Source: Neodontobutis hainanensis
Taxonomy: Eukaryota > Chordata > Actinopteri > Gobiiformes > Odontobutidae
Direction of reading: 5' to 3'
NCBI GenBank assembly: GCA_024349245.1
Contig: JALDNG010000008.1
Span: forward strand, 6,496,001-6,560,000
DNA length: 64,000 bases
Shown here: piece after piece, positions 11,401 through 26,400 of the stretch
Layout of the letters: every line of letters begins with the position of its first letter
How positions within the stretch are numbered: position 1 is the stretch's first letter
Notes under the pieces: model-generated
What the model was told of the DNA's origin: nothing
What the model saw: the letters and a program-made list of their open reading frames with translations, nothing else
The model's database searches: none
Program-made: the position numbers and the translations under genes

Positions 11401-14400
11401 AATGGTTTAGCTCTTCTCTGAGATTGCCATGTAAAATACAAAGTTGAGAATGACATTTGAAAGTTGTATGCATTTTAAGAAGGTTGATGTTGATTTCAAT
11501 CTTAGGTTAATTTCAATCTTGAAAATTAAATAAAGCCAGTGCTTTAATTTGTGCTGGGCTCAATTCGGAGGCTCCAGAGCAGGGCCAGCCAGAATAAATA
11601 AGTGATTTTCCACATTGTTTGTGGCTCCACTTTTTTGACCTGCTTTTACACAAATTCCTGTTTATTGATGTCACAGTGTACAGAGTTTAAAAAGCCAACT
11701 AAACATCTGGTGTGTACTGTATGACATAGAATAGGAGTGTTTATCTTTGTGAATATTTGTGTTTTACACAAGAGTTGCACATGAACAAACTTAAACCAGA
11801 GAACAGAAGGCAGAAAAAGAAAGTAACACCTGGTATCTCTCTCTGAAGTTTTTGCAAATTTTTAGTGTTGTGGTAGTGTTGTAGTCTTAAAAACTTATTT
11901 GATGTATTTAGTTGTCTACAAATTGCTTCTCTTTGTGGGTTTTCTTGGAAATTAGGACTTTATAAAGGTAAGAACTTAATAAAGCTTGATGTGTAACCAG
12001 TTTTTGTTATTTCCTCGTGACTGCTTGTAATACTTGTTCTGTAAAGTGATTTAACCCGGTGCCACTGAGAGGAAACTGTCAATGAAAGGCAAAGAATGTG
12101 GGTGGGCCAATGCTGGCAGAAGGGTGTGACCATTAATTGATAAAAAGGTGGACATATTTCGTTGGCGAGTTCCTGGAACTGTGGTTTGCTTTTGCTGATT
12201 AGGGCACAGTGAGAATTTCTGAAAAGCAGTCCAAGACCCTGCCCGAATAGAGGGAGAGAGAGAGAATGTGTTATAGCTTATTGTAGAACAATATGTGGTA
12301 ATCTGAGCATAGGAATTGCATGGCCATCAGTTCTCAGCTCTAAGGAGTTGGATGCATTTTGTACAACTTTGGAGCATTTCTCCTTGATTGCAAAACTGAG
12401 GAAATTGCAACATCCAAAAATTGGTTTGTTTAAAAAAAAAAAAAAAAGTAGTTTCATTTCCTTCGTCTTCACGTTACATTAATCCAACATTACTTCTCTA
12501 AAAGGAAACAAGTTCAGTTCAAGTTCAGTTTTTTATTTCTTTTCTATTAATGGTGCCTGTGGTGCTGCCTTAATCGGCATAGTCCTGCACAGAGCTTTTA
12601 AGCAACTACTGTCATTACTAGTCAGGAGTGCTGAATTAGGGCTTTTGTAAAACACACTCGATATTCATTTCCCTTTTTATTTTTTTGCTGTATAAACTGT
12701 GCTCTGAACCTGATAACCTTATTTGTTATTTAGTAAGTAATATAATATATTGTGAATTTTTGTATTTACTGTGTGTACATGCATCAATAAACCTTTTAAT
12801 TTAAATTTTTTTTTTTACAAAAAAGGGTATGTCTCTAGACCGACGCTGCTGTCTAGAGACCTGTGCAATGTGGTTGTAATTTCCTCTGCTCTAAGAAGAA
12901 CTTGCCGTTACTTGGCGTAGTAATTTGCTCTCCACCCAGTTGACTCTGCTTTGGGACAGTTCCCCTGGTGCGAGCGTGCGCGTGTGTGTGTGTGTTAGTT
13001 ATTCATATGACTTCATCACCTGGGCGTGATAGTGCAAAGAAGCTGAGGTCAAAGTCTACGGCGTATTGTTATTGTTTAATGAATGTGTTCAAATAAAAGC
13101 TCTCAATCTCAGTGGCAATAAATAAAATTGTGTTTCCAGATTATTAAATTATAGTAATGGGTTGCTTTTTTATTTTATTTTTTAGCTCCAAAACTTGGGC
13201 ATCAATCCAGCCAACATTGGCTTCAGCACCTTAACCATGGAGTCAGACAAGTTCATCTGTGTCCGGGAGAAGGTGGGCGACCAGGCCCAGGTAGTGATCA
13301 TTGACCTGGCCGACCCTAATACACCCATCCGCAGGCCTATCTCTGCTGACAGCGCCATCATGAATCCTGCCAGCAAGGTCATTGCACTAAAAGGTATGGC
13401 AATGTATTGACTTATAGGCTGTGTTTTTCTATGTTGTAATAGCAATTCCCAGGAAAGATTTGCGGTCAAAGTGTAAAAATATAGTGCAAGGATTTCAGAT
13501 TTCTTTTTTTTTTTTTTTTTAAGTTAGAAAGCATTAACAGTGAATTGTAAAGCCATCTGTTTATGTTCATCCACACCTAGTTACCTTAGGTTTCTGCTGT
13601 GACAGTTTTTATTGACCAGCATGTTGTTTAAGCATTTGTCATGTAGATATTCAAAATACATTTATATATTGTTTCTGTCCAGCATCCATGATTGCTTTGA
13701 CTTTTGTTGTTTTTTGTTTTTGTCCTTTCTATATTCTTTTTTCTTTACTGCTTTCTTATGTGTTTGCAGACGGTGAGTTGAAATTTAACTACATCATTGT
13801 GGAAGTAAAATCCTGTTTTCAAAAATATTGTCTTAAGAGGATTCTTTAGTACACTATACATGTATTTCTCACACACGAAATAAAACTACCTTATGGTTCT
13901 AATTTATAAAGTATAAAATTGAAATCCCAACTTATTTTTGGCAAGAAATTGCACCAATCATCAATCAAGACATGGATAACAGGATTTGGCTTTCACAACC
14001 TTTATAGCTTGCTGGCATTTCATTGTTTTATTATCTGTATAATTGATTTAGTTAGTTATAATTTAGTTCTATGTTTAAAAATTTGGGGGTAATTTTTATT
14101 TTAAATTTAGATCTCAATTTCCATTTAAAAAATGTATGTCTTTGTCATCTTTGTTCAGTTATGTCATCAAAAGCCACCATTTCACTTGTTTTGCTGCTGG
14201 TATTAATATTTCTTAACCTGTCACCAACACATAAGTAGGATTAACAAGAACCAGTTAGTGTGTCGACCTAATGCTCTAGATCAGTGTTTCCCAAACAATT
14301 TTTTCTTTCTAAAGACCAAAAGATTATTTTATTTTTTTGGTTGTTTTGTAATTTGGATATTTTTTTAAGAGCCGTTTAATTGGTTCAAACCCATTTTCTA

Positions 14401-17400
14401 TATAGTGTAGTTCATCTTTCAATATTTTTTACATGATACTGACTGTAACAAATTCCTTAATCCATCTAAAAATTCATTAATCCATCTAAAACCTGTCCAA
14501 ATCCAGAATTTCTTTTGGCGACCCAAATAAAATCTCTTACGACCCACTTTTGTGTATTGACCCAGTGTTTGGGAAACTATGCTCTAGCTCAGTGGTTCTT
14601 AAACTGTGCTTTCTTGAGTGGTCCTCAGGCAGTCTCAGTTTCATTTAAAACTAAAGAATATAATCGGCATCCGTCTGTTTTGGACCATTATCTTCTCTTT
14701 TAACCATAGACTTAGTTCTACTTTAGTCCTTGTTTAGACAGAGTGCACTCATTTTCCAGTAGAGAATAGTGATAAATAATATTCCCAGTTTAACCTACTG
14801 TAGATTTAGTACTACACTTCTGATCTTTTATTATACTCCTTACTGTGTATAAAATAAATAATGTAAGAGAAATAGTTTGAGATGATAGGCTTGATTTAGA
14901 GAGTTAGTTACTTCAGTTATGAATTAATATGTAAGCTCAAACGGTCCCTACAAAAAAAGAGCCTCTCCAACAAGTGCTCCACTGTAGACACACTACTGGT
15001 ATCCATTCAGTATTTGATAAAGGCAGATTCTCGCAGCACAAAGATTAGTATCTGGATCTCTACTACAAAAGTTGGATTGGTGCATCCCAATTTATTATGC
15101 TTTTCAGCCAATTTTATCATGTGACTTATGGTCACAGATTATCAAGTTGCAACTTAAATACAATGTACATATTGTACAGCAGATCACAATTTTGTCAAAG
15201 AAGTCAACTTGCTTTTTAAATATTTTGCTATTATACTATTTTGACAGTTCTCATAGTATTGTCATTCAGTGTTTTTTGTATTGGCAAATTATTATCATGT
15301 GCATTCTTGTCTTTTTTATTGTGTGTATCAATCAATGAACAATCAAAAATGTTACATCATTGATACTGAAGCTTGCTCAATTAATCCTAACTAATAAAAC
15401 ATTTCAGGTGAGTGTAAATTTATAAACAGACATTGCCTTCCCTTTGGCATCAAGGCACACAACAAAAACATTTAATTTGTTTGGAAACTGCTGTAACTAT
15501 AAATTATAGCAGCTTGTTCTAATTTTCCAAAACGCATCAGTCCTATTTTTGTGTTTCCTATTACATCTAAGACTAGTATTTTGCAATTACATTTTCTCAC
15601 ATCTTTGCTTTTTTGTGAGCTGTTGCTTGCTTCTACTTGGTGCTGCCCTGTTAACAATGTAATTATCAGTTTCAAAATGGGAAAGATTTAGTTTGGCTGC
15701 AGATGTTAAACACAAGGCATCTCTTTTAAGCAATAGATTCATAGTGATCAAACAAATTTACCTATATTATATAACCCAGTGGAGACACCCTATAAACTAT
15801 CCTTTTGATTGTGTCCTTTTTTCTTTGATGTCAGTTGTCTCCGTACATTTGAGATCTCACTGCCTTTCACTACAGCATGTCTGTCAGTCATGGTGCCATT
15901 GCCTGATGACCTTTAGACCATGACTGCTTCTTTTTAAGAAATTATCTTTTTTTCTGTTGGCATCTAATTTTTTTCTATTGCTTGATTGTAGACTGCGTGT
16001 TTGTAGACTGATCTGTTAAACCAATAAATAATCCACTTTCCCTTTCATTCCCCTTTAGCTGCCAAAACTCTTCAGATCTTCAACATTGAGATGAAAAGCA
16101 AGATGAAGGCACACACTATGACAGATGATGTTACCTTCTGGAAGTGGATCTCTCTTAACACAGTTGCACTTGTGACTGACAATGCTGTCTATCACTGGAG
16201 CATGGAGGGGGACTCGCAACCAGTGAAAGTCTTTGACCGCCACTCCAGCCTCGCCGGCTGCCAGATCATCAACTACCGCACTGATGCCAAACAAAAATGG
16301 CTCTTGCTCATTGGTATCTCAGCACAGGTAATACACTTAAGATGAAGATATAAGATGAGTGCTATTTTACAAGAGTAAGTCTACTCAATATCTATTCTAT
16401 AGACAATAGTTCATTATATTATTTATGTTTTTTTTCTTTCTCATGTTAGCAAAATCGTGTAGTTGGAGCCATGCAGTTATATTCTGTAGACCGAAAGGTT
16501 TCTCAGCCTATTGAAGGCCATGCTGCCAGCTTTGCCCAGTTCAAGATTGAGGGCAATGCCGAGGAATCTACTCTGTTCTGCTTTGCGGTCAGAGGCCAGG
16601 CTGGAGGAAAGGTAACAACAGAAAGACCTTGGTGACTTTGACTACTGTCAAAACCTTTTCCCAGCTGTTTGTCATAAGTTTTCTGTTTTCAACAGTTGCA
16701 CATCATTGAAGTGGGGACTCCACCGACTGGAAACCAGCCCTTTGCAAAGAAAGCTGTGGATGTTTTCTTCCCACCAGAAGCGCAAAATGACTTCCCAGTG
16801 GCAATGCAGGTGTGTTGCTTTGTGTCATTTATTTTATTGTCTTAAAGTTGTTGTTTTTTTACCATTTAAAAATACATCCAAATAACAGACAAAATGTATT
16901 CACTCTTGCAGATAAGCGGCAAGCACAACGTGGTTTTTCTTATTACCAAATACGGCTACATTCACTTGTATGATCTGGAGACCGGTACCTGCATCTACAT
17001 GAACCGCATCAGTGGAGAAACCATCTTTGTTACAGCTCCACATGAGCCTACATCAGGCATTATTGGAGTCAACAGAAAAGGACAGGTAAGAATATACACA
17101 AGCAGGACTCTAGACTGTGTCAAAATTGGTTGCATATATGACCAAACATGGTAAACAGGAGTTAGTCTGTCACTTTCTTCACCTGTCAAATACAAGACCC
17201 AGGGGCCATAGCTGGTCCTCTACCGTCTCTCACACACAGCTTGAGATGCAGTATACTGGTCTGTGTTGCAAATGGGCCTTTATTTTTATAAAAAGAAGGA
17301 AACAGACAGTTATTGGGATATATGTTCTAAACAATACAATACGGCTTACGTCTTGTTCAAACAATTTACATGTTTTTGTGACCAACTAAAAAAGTTGTTA

Positions 17401-20400
17401 GCAACAGTTAGTCTAGAAGTTTGACCAGATCCTAGGGAACAGTCTTTTATTCAGTATGTGAACTTACATTGTGATCTATTTAGGGAAAAACGAAAATATA
17501 ATGCTCTATGATGACCCACAACACAACCAATGATTTATGTGGCTTTTATTGTTGGCTTTACTAACATCACAGCATACAGTAAACCAGGTTCATAAACTAA
17601 TATTATCCAAACCCCAAACATTGATGGCGCTAAGAACAGCAACAACTCCTAGTTTGTCTGTCATCACTGTCACAATCTGTATAATCCAAAGGCTAGTGTT
17701 TCACATGGAGAACAGGGAGGCTTGATTCTTACAGCAACGGTTGAACCAGAGATCAGAACTGGATCCAGCCAGCTGATGAATAATGTTCCAGCCAGGCCAC
17801 ACGCTCCATGAATAATTGAGTGAAAAGCAGAAAGCTGATCTGAGGCAGTGACTGATCCTTCTGTTCGTTTAGTTATGGCACTGCATTTGTTTATTTTACA
17901 CGTATCCCATGTACAGACTCGGAGGCAGTGATATAAAATGTGTCGGTCTTAAATTGAGTTTGTTACTAGCAATACAGGTCACATGATTTGCAAACCTCCA
18001 ATAAAGTGAAGAAACAATGGCATCACTTAATATTTGGTTTAATAAAAAAATGTTTTTGTTGTTTATTATTTTGTATTGACTTTGTTGGCTTGTAAATTGG
18101 CATGTATATTAGTTAATTCTTTACTATACTACTGTTTTTAATACCATATTGGGCGGCAGTAGCTCAGTGGGTAGAGCAGTCGTTCCTTCAACCAGAAGGT
18201 AGGTGGTTCGATTCTCACTCTCCCCACAGTTCATACTGTTGTTGTGTCCTTGGGCAAGACAGTTAACCCACCTTGCCTCCAGTGACTGTAACGCTGGTAA
18301 TTACTGTAGAACAATGTAAGTCGCTTTGGATAAAAGCGTCAGCTAAATGAATAAATGTAAAATGTAAATGTATTGTACTTTTAACAGTAGTTGGTAGGTT
18401 AAACATTAATTGTGGTTGTATATAAAGTAATAGATGCTTTACATAAGTGGACTCCTATCCCCATTTCAGAATCTGGAACCATCCCAGACACAAGAAAATG
18501 ATGATAAAAACCCAACGCAAATTAGCACATGATGTAAAGTCACAGGCACTGCCTGGTGCACTTAATCCTCTTAGTGCTCCTTCTTTCTAATTGTAACACT
18601 CCACCCCCACATCGTTAGGATGGCCTTTGATATGAGACATAATTTAGGACACAGATGTTTTGTTCCCATTTGTTCCCCTCACTGATCATCTGATATTTGT
18701 CTTCACTAATAATACATTTGCCTTCAGGAACCATTACCCAAGGCTAAACTTCTGAGGATTTTAATGTTATTGCCCAAAGGAATATTAAACTGAACTTGCT
18801 CACTCAGCTACTTTCGTGTCTAAGGGATTGCTGTGTGGTTTTATTCATAAATGGTGGTCCAGCTGTAATAACAAGGAGTGAACTGTATTCTACCCTACCT
18901 CTTCTCGCTTAAATGGAATAAGTCAAAATAATCTCCTATTAGTTCTACTTTGACTTTTTGTATTTTTCTGCTCAAACAGGTGCTGTCAGTGTGTGTCGAA
19001 GAGGAGAACATCATCCCCTACATCAATAATGTGCTGCAAAATCCAGATCTAGCACTTCGTTTGGCTGTTCGCAACAATCTTGCTGGTGCTGAAGAGCTCT
19101 TTGCTCGCAAGTTCAACAACCTTTTTGCAGCTGGAAACTACTCAGAGGCTGCCAAAGTTGCTGCCAATGCCCCAAAGGTACCCATACCTTTAATCCGCAT
19201 GACACGCAAGAGTTTTGTTTTATAATACAGAGAACAGAAGTCTAGCTACTTATTGTGCTAGTTAGTTGTTAGTTAGTTGACTTTTTTTTCTTTGCTGCCT
19301 AGGGTATTCTGCGTACCCCAGACACCATCCGTCGCTTCCAGAGTGTTCCAACTCAGCAAGGCCAAACCTCCCCTTTGTTGCAGTACTTTGGTATTCTTTT
19401 GGACCAGGGCCAGCTTAACAAGTTTGAATCTCTGGAGCTATGCAGGCCTGTCCTGCAGCAAGGGCGAAAGCAGCTTCTGGAGAAGTGGCTCAAGGAAGAC
19501 AAGGTACTAACAATCTTCATGTTAGCCTCTACAAACAGGAAGAGGCTTTTCCTGGCCAGCTACTATGTTTACACAACTGTCCCATTATCCTGGAGTGTGT
19601 GAGATCGTCTGTTATACAAGTGCTTGTGAAGTTTGACTTAGGAGTGTTTAATGCCATAGGAACTTTTTACTATGCAATACATATTTTACCCAATTAATTT
19701 TATACCAATATATTTAAAGAACTTGCATTTGGTCTAGATACTATTAAAATCATGTTTTCCAGCTGGAGTGTTCTGAGGAGCTGGGTGACTTGGTGAAAGC
19801 TGTCGATCCCACCTTGGCTCTTAGCGTCTACCTGAGAGCCAATGTCCCCAACAAAGTTATTCAGTGCTTTGCAGAGACTGGACAGTTCCCCAAGATTGTC
19901 CTATATGCAAAAAAGGTATGTCTGTTTATTGGCTAATAGATAAAGATTATACAAGTTTTTTTTTTTTTTACTTAAAGGTTAACATGCACTTTAAAAAAAA
20001 AATTTACTATAATAATAAATACTAATAAAAATAATACTTTTTTTTGTAGGTGGGATATACTCCAGACTGGATCTTTTTGCTGAGGAATGTGATGAGGATT
20101 AACCCTGAACAAGGATTGCAGTTTGCCCAGATGCTTGTCCAGGATGAGGAGCCTCTGGCTGACATCACACAGGTTTGCATTTTTTAATTAATATATTTAT
20201 TAACTTTTATACTGTTTCATTGTTTCAATTGAACAACAAATCAGGTCTCAGTGTTTCCTGTGGGCCAAGTGCCTTGGTGTGTGTGGTGGTCAAAGGTTAC
20301 ATAACATGGTATAGGGGGGTTGGGAGGAGGGGAAGGTAGGTTATTTAATTTTCTCTGTGAAGTCACATAATTATATTTAATTACAGACATTTTGATGTGT

Positions 20401-23400
20401 CAAATTTCAACCTGCATTTTGGGGTTTTGTATTTGTTTATACCTTTACCAATAACATGAGATGTGAGAACTTGTCTTGCCTTGCTATTAAAGCAAATGCA
20501 CTTGCGTCTTCCCACTGCCAACCTTCTACACGGTAAATGACAGCTGCTGATGCAGTATTCTTTGTTGGCTAAAGTTCTGTACTAACAAGTCACAAGGATA
20601 AAAAGCAAAGTGCATCTCATTCTTTGAACTCTGTAAATTAAATGAAATTTATGGCCCAATTTACCAATTTTATAGCTGTACATGAGCAGTTTTAAGTGAG
20701 TATAACCCCTTTAAGATATGTAGTATTGGGCACTAGGAAAAGTATTATTATTTTAGGGAAACAAAGTGACCACTGGATATAATTAGAAGAATCTTTTACT
20801 TTGTACAATGGCAGGTTTCACTTCAAATCCTTTTTTGTTTTAGATTGTGGATGTATTCATGGAGTACAACTTGATCCAGCAGTGTACTTCCTTCCTCCTT
20901 GATGCTCTAAAGAACAACCGACCATCAGAAGGACCACTGCAGACTCGCCTGCTAGAAATGAACCTTATGCATGCCCCTCAGGTATACATCAACACTATTT
21001 ACCAAGATTTATTTAGTTATTCAAAAATAATGTTTACTATTTGATGTTTTTGCTGTAGGTTGCTGATGCTATCTTGGGCAACCAGATGTTTACCAACTAT
21101 GACCGTGCCCACATTGCCCAGCTTTGTGAAAAAGCAGGTTTGTTGCAAAGGGCACTAGAGCACTACACAGACCTATATGACATCAAGCGGGCTGTGGTGC
21201 ACACACACCTTCTCAACCCAGAGGTACATGTCTTTTTCACATGGAAAACATTATAAATCATACAATGTCATGTATAATCAACATGTGTTACTTCCACCTA
21301 CATCTCTAGTGGCTGGTGAATTTCTTTGGCTCTCTGTCAGTGGAGGACTCTCTGGAATGCCTAAGGGCTATGTTATCTGCCAACATACGGCAGAATTTGC
21401 AGATCTGTGTCCAGGTGGCGTCCAAGTACCATGAGCAGCTCAGCACGCAGGCCCTTACTGAGCTTTTTGAGTCTTTCAAGAGCTTTGAAGGTGATATATT
21501 CAAATTCAATATTTACAGAAGACCTGATCAGTTTTCTATTCGTAACTTTGGTCATCTGTATCACTTTCTTTGTTATCCTAATTGAAAATTCTATATTTAA
21601 ATTTTATTGCATAATTAGAATTAAATGCCACCATGTCTGCACCAGGGGATTCGTCATCCTGTATATCATATCACAACATCATATACATTTTTTTTAATAC
21701 TTAGTTAGTTGACTGGGTGATGGTTGCTGGATGCATTCTTGTTTTGTGAAGCTTAACTTCCTGAAATGGGTTCACAGGTTTGTTCTACTTTCTGGGCTCC
21801 ATTGTGAACTTTAGTCAGGATCCCGAAGTTCACTTCAAATACATCCAGGCTGCTTGCAAAACAGGCCAGATCAAAGAGGTGGAGAGGATCTGTAGAGAGA
21901 GCAACTGCTATGACCCTGAGCGCGTCAAGAACTTCCTCAAGGTAAAGCTGCAGCAACAGCTGGCCTCATGATTAGAGAAGGTGAACACTTACTTCTAAGA
22001 CCCAAGTAATCAGTACTAATTATTTAAACTACAACGCATAAGCAGGCTTTTCACATTCGGAACCTATTTCATTATTTATTTATTTTTATTAAATATCTAT
22101 TTCTTATAGACTGTGCTAAATATAGTAGTGTATAAATTTGAGTCCACCTTTCCTAAAATTGGTGTCAGATTATCAGCAGTTTGAATGTCTAATACTCTTG
22201 GCAGTCAATTAACTTTTGTGCTTTTCCTTGTCTTTGGAATGGCAGGACATTTATGAGGTAAATTTATCTTTCCCATCACTGAAGAATCTTCCTGGTCATT
22301 TATCCCAACCCTTAAGTCTGTGGATTGGATCTTAGATTTGTATGGTGGAGTGTATGTTAATACACCACTGGCCATACATCTTAATTGCGTGACCCCAGTG
22401 CTGTTAGAACTTAATGTTGTAAACATAGGTGGTTTGCGTGTGATTGTTAAAAGTGAATAAAATTATTATTTATTTTTTTTATAATGTTAGAATGTAGGAA
22501 TGATAGAGGTGTGCTCACTAGTCTTAATGTTCCTTTCGGAAAAGCATGAAGTACACCATCCCTATTTGTAATCCCGGTAAGAGTATAGGTGGAACTAGTG
22601 TATCTGCATTGTGGTCTATAGAATTACCGAACCTCTTGGATTAGTCCAAAAACAAAGTCCTTTCGTCAAAATGAACCTTACCATTCTTTGACTTTTCTTC
22701 CAGTAATTGCACAAATTGTTAATTACCCTCTTAAAAACCGCAGAATTTCTTGGCGTGTGTGGATGATGTCCATTATTTTTATTAGGGCTGTTATTTACTT
22801 ATGTGAAGATGAAAAGGTGTTTGTTAATTGACAGTGTCTTACAGCTGCCTTTTTCCTTTGTCATGGACAGGAAGCCAAACTGACTGACCAGCTCCCACTG
22901 ATCATTGTCTGTGATCGTTTTGACTTTGTTCACGACCTGGTGCTCTACCTTTACCGCAACAACCTGCAGAAGTACATTGAGATCTATGTACAGAAGGTAA
23001 GGCACTTTTTTTTCTCATATAGCAAGTAGATGTACAGCATACTATATATACTTCCATATATAGTAGATAGAGAATATTCTATTCTACATCTATTTTATTT
23101 TAGGTGAATCCTAGCCGTCTGCCGGTTGTGGTTGGAGGTCTTTTAGATGTGGACTGCTCAGAAGATGTCATCAAGAGTCTGATCCTTGTTGTCAGAGGAC
23201 AGTTCTCTACTGATGAATTAGTTGCTGAAGTTGAAAAGAGAAACAGGTAGTCACTTTTTCCAGCCCTCAATTTTTTTATTTTTTTTAATGATAAAAATCC
23301 AAATATGCATACAGTCTCAAGTTTTTAATTCAGTGGCGATGTTTGCTTTTCAGATTGAAGCTGCTGCTGCCCTGGCTGGAGTCTCGTATCCATGAAGGCT

Positions 23401-26400
23401 GTGAGGAGCCTGCTACCCATAATGCTTTGGCCAAGATTTACATTGACAGCAACAACAATCCGGAGCGTTTCTTAAGGGAAAACCCATACTACGACAGTCG
23501 TGTAGTTGGAAAGTACTGTGAGAAAAGGGACCCTCATCTTGCATGTGTGGCTTATGAAAGAGGACAGTGCGACCAGGAGCTGATCAATGTGAGGATGGCT
23601 TCATTTACAGAATGTATTTCCCAAGTATAAATTTAGTTTAATGCACTAAAATGTTTTTCAAATTTTGTCTTTTGTAACAGGTTTGCAATGAGAATTCCTT
23701 GTTCAAAAGCTTGTCTCGTTACCTGGTCCGACGCAAAGATCCTGATCTTTGGGCCAGTGTTCTGCTGGAGAGCAACCCCTTTAGACGACCACTTATTGAC
23801 CAGGTATATAAAAAAAGGCAAGCCTTTGCTTATCAGAACAACCATTCAGTGTTTAAAACGTTTTATTGTTATCTGCTATTAGGTGGTGCAAACAGCATTG
23901 TCAGAAACTCAGGACCCAGAAGAGGTATCTGTCACAGTCAAGGCATTTATGACGGCTGACTTGCCCAATGAGCTTATTGAGCTGCTGGAGAAAATAGTGT
24001 TGGACAACTCTGTCTTCAGTGAACACAGGTTTTTATCCGTCACATTAAATGCAACAAAATTTTACTTAAACCATCTTACTAAGCAGTTTTTCTTATGTTT
24101 ATTTTTCTCAAACAGAAACCTTCAGAACCTCCTGATTCTGACGGCAATCAAAGCAGACCGCACACGTGTAATGGAGTATATCAGCAGGCTGGACAACTAC
24201 GATGCTCCTGACATTGCAAACATTGCAATTAGCAATGAACTATTTGAGGAAGCCTTTGCCATTTTTAAAAAGTTTGATGTCAATACCTCCGCTGTACAGG
24301 TATTACAGTCCAAAATATTTTACTTTTTCTATTTAACTTTTTAGTCCATAAGTTAATCATTGATGTTTTTCCCTAGGTGCTCATTGAGCATATTGGTAAT
24401 TTGGACCGGGCATATGAGTTTGCAGAACGCTGCAATGAACCAGCCGTTTGGAGCCAACTGGCAAAGGCTCAGCTACAGAAGGATCTGGTTAAGGAGGCAA
24501 TTGACTCCTACATCAAAGCTGATGATCCTTCTGCATACATGGAGGTAGTGCAGGCTGCTGATAAGAGCGGTAAGAAATCAAGACAATGGTGTAATACGGA
24601 ATATTTGCCTGTATCTGTGACCACTGCATATTGTATTTAAACAAAGTATAATTTAGCAATGTTTTATTTGATACGCACATTTTAAACATGATTTGTGTTG
24701 TAGGGAACTGGGAGGACTTGGTCAAATTCCTTCAGATGGCTCGTAAGAAGGCCCGTGAATCCTATGTGGAGACTGAGCTGATCTTTGCTTTGGCCAAAAC
24801 AAATCGCTTGGCTGAATTGGAAGAGTTTATTAATGGACCAAACAATGCTCACATCCAGCAGGTCAGTCTTTGTTTTTTGTTTTTTACTTTATGTTGAACT
24901 GGGAAATTTCTTATTAATCAAACTTACACGATATATTTACGTAGGTTGGTGACCGTTGCTATGACGAAAAAATGTTTGAGGCTGCCAAGCTTCTTTACAA
25001 CAATGTCTCCAACTTTGGTCGTCTGGCCTCAACTCTTGTGCACCTCGGGGAGTATCAAGCTGCCGTGGATGGTGCACGTAAGGCAAACAGCACACGCACC
25101 TGGAAAGAAGTGTGCTTTGCTTGTGTGGATGGACAGGAGTTTAGACTGGCCCAGATGTGTGGCCTCCACATTGTGGTCCACGCTGATGAACTAGAGGAGC
25201 TGATCAACTATTACCAAGTAAGATGATGCATGGACATATAGCCTACCATTAGGATGTTTAAGTTTAAATCTGAAAGTAGCCTAGTCCACATATTGACTTT
25301 ATCTCTTTGTCAGGACCGAGGTTATTTTGAGGAGCTAATCACCATGCTTGAGGCTGCCCTGGGCTTGGAACGTGCTCACATGGGGATGTTTACCGAGTTG
25401 GCAATTCTTTACTCCAAGTTTAAGCCACAGAAGATGAGGGAGCATCTAGAGCTATTCTGGTCCAGAGTCAACATCCCCAAAGTTCTGAGAGCAGCAGAGC
25501 AAGCACACCTGTGGGCTGAACTTGTATTCCTCTATGACAAATATGAAGAGTTTGACAATGCCATCATCACAATGATGAATCACCCCACAGACGCCTGGAA
25601 GGAGGGGCAGTTTAAAGACATTATCACCAAGGTTGGTCTCATTAGTACCTTAGACACATAGTTTTAATGTTTTTAATATGCTTAGATTGTATATAAATGT
25701 TTAACAAAGTAATAACAATGCTATTGTACTATTTGTATATATAAAATTAAAGTCAGTGATTTCCCCTTTTTGCACTTTGTAGGTGGCAAATGTGGAACTG
25801 TACTACAAAGCCATCCAGTTTTATTTGGAGTTCAAGCCTTTGTTACTGAATGATTTGCTCATAGTGCTCTCCCCAAGACTGGATCATTCTCGTGCAGTCA
25901 ACTTTTTCTCCAAGGTATACTTGAATTTATTGTACAGATAAGACAAATGGTGACGATTATCTAATGCTGAATGTGTTAATCTGTATCTGCAGGTCAAACA
26001 GTTGCCTTTGGTTAAACCCTACCTGCGATCAGTACAGAACCACAACAACAAATCAGTCAATGAAGCACTTAATAACCTCTTCATCACAGAGGAAGATTAT
26101 CAGGTAAGAATTTAATCAACTTTTGTAAATATATTTTTTATGACTTTTAATTATTAATTAACTTTCTATTTCTCTTATATTATTTGCTAGGCACTTAGAA
26201 CATCGATAGATGCATATGACAACTTTGACAACATCTCATTGGCCCAGCGCTTGGAGAGGCATGAGCTGATTGAGTTTAGGAGAATTGCTGCCTATCTCTT
26301 TAAGGGTAACAACCGCTGGAAACAGAGTGTGGAGCTTTGCAAGAAGGATAAGCTCTATAAGGTTTTTCTCAAAACATAAAACATTTTTTTTTTTTTTTTT

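Larger units (their letters stand above)
13394..16058 (+). other. Clathrin intron 2 (2.7 kb), hosting hAT fragments
   Basis: Intron between the second and third clathrin coding exons. It contains the hAT elements listed separately at 14282-14581 and 14590 onward, and a T-run at about 13503-13521. A 10-bp inverted repeat (CAGTCATGGT at 15885 and its complement at 15917) is present; it carries no RNA-gene signature I can name. Confidence 0.6.

Noticed and set aside
13182..13469. 95-codon minus-strand frame opposite clathrin exon 2
   Set aside because: Antisense shadow of a conserved coding exon.
15885..15926. Inverted repeat CAGTCATGGT in clathrin intron 2 as a possible snoRNA
   Set aside because: No matching C and D boxes in the right positions; the 10-bp arms with a 22-nt loop are modest.
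18155..18230. Possible tRNA gene (A and B boxes)
   Set aside because: Followed directly by SINE body and LINE-like tail, with no clean cloverleaf; it is the head of a SINE.
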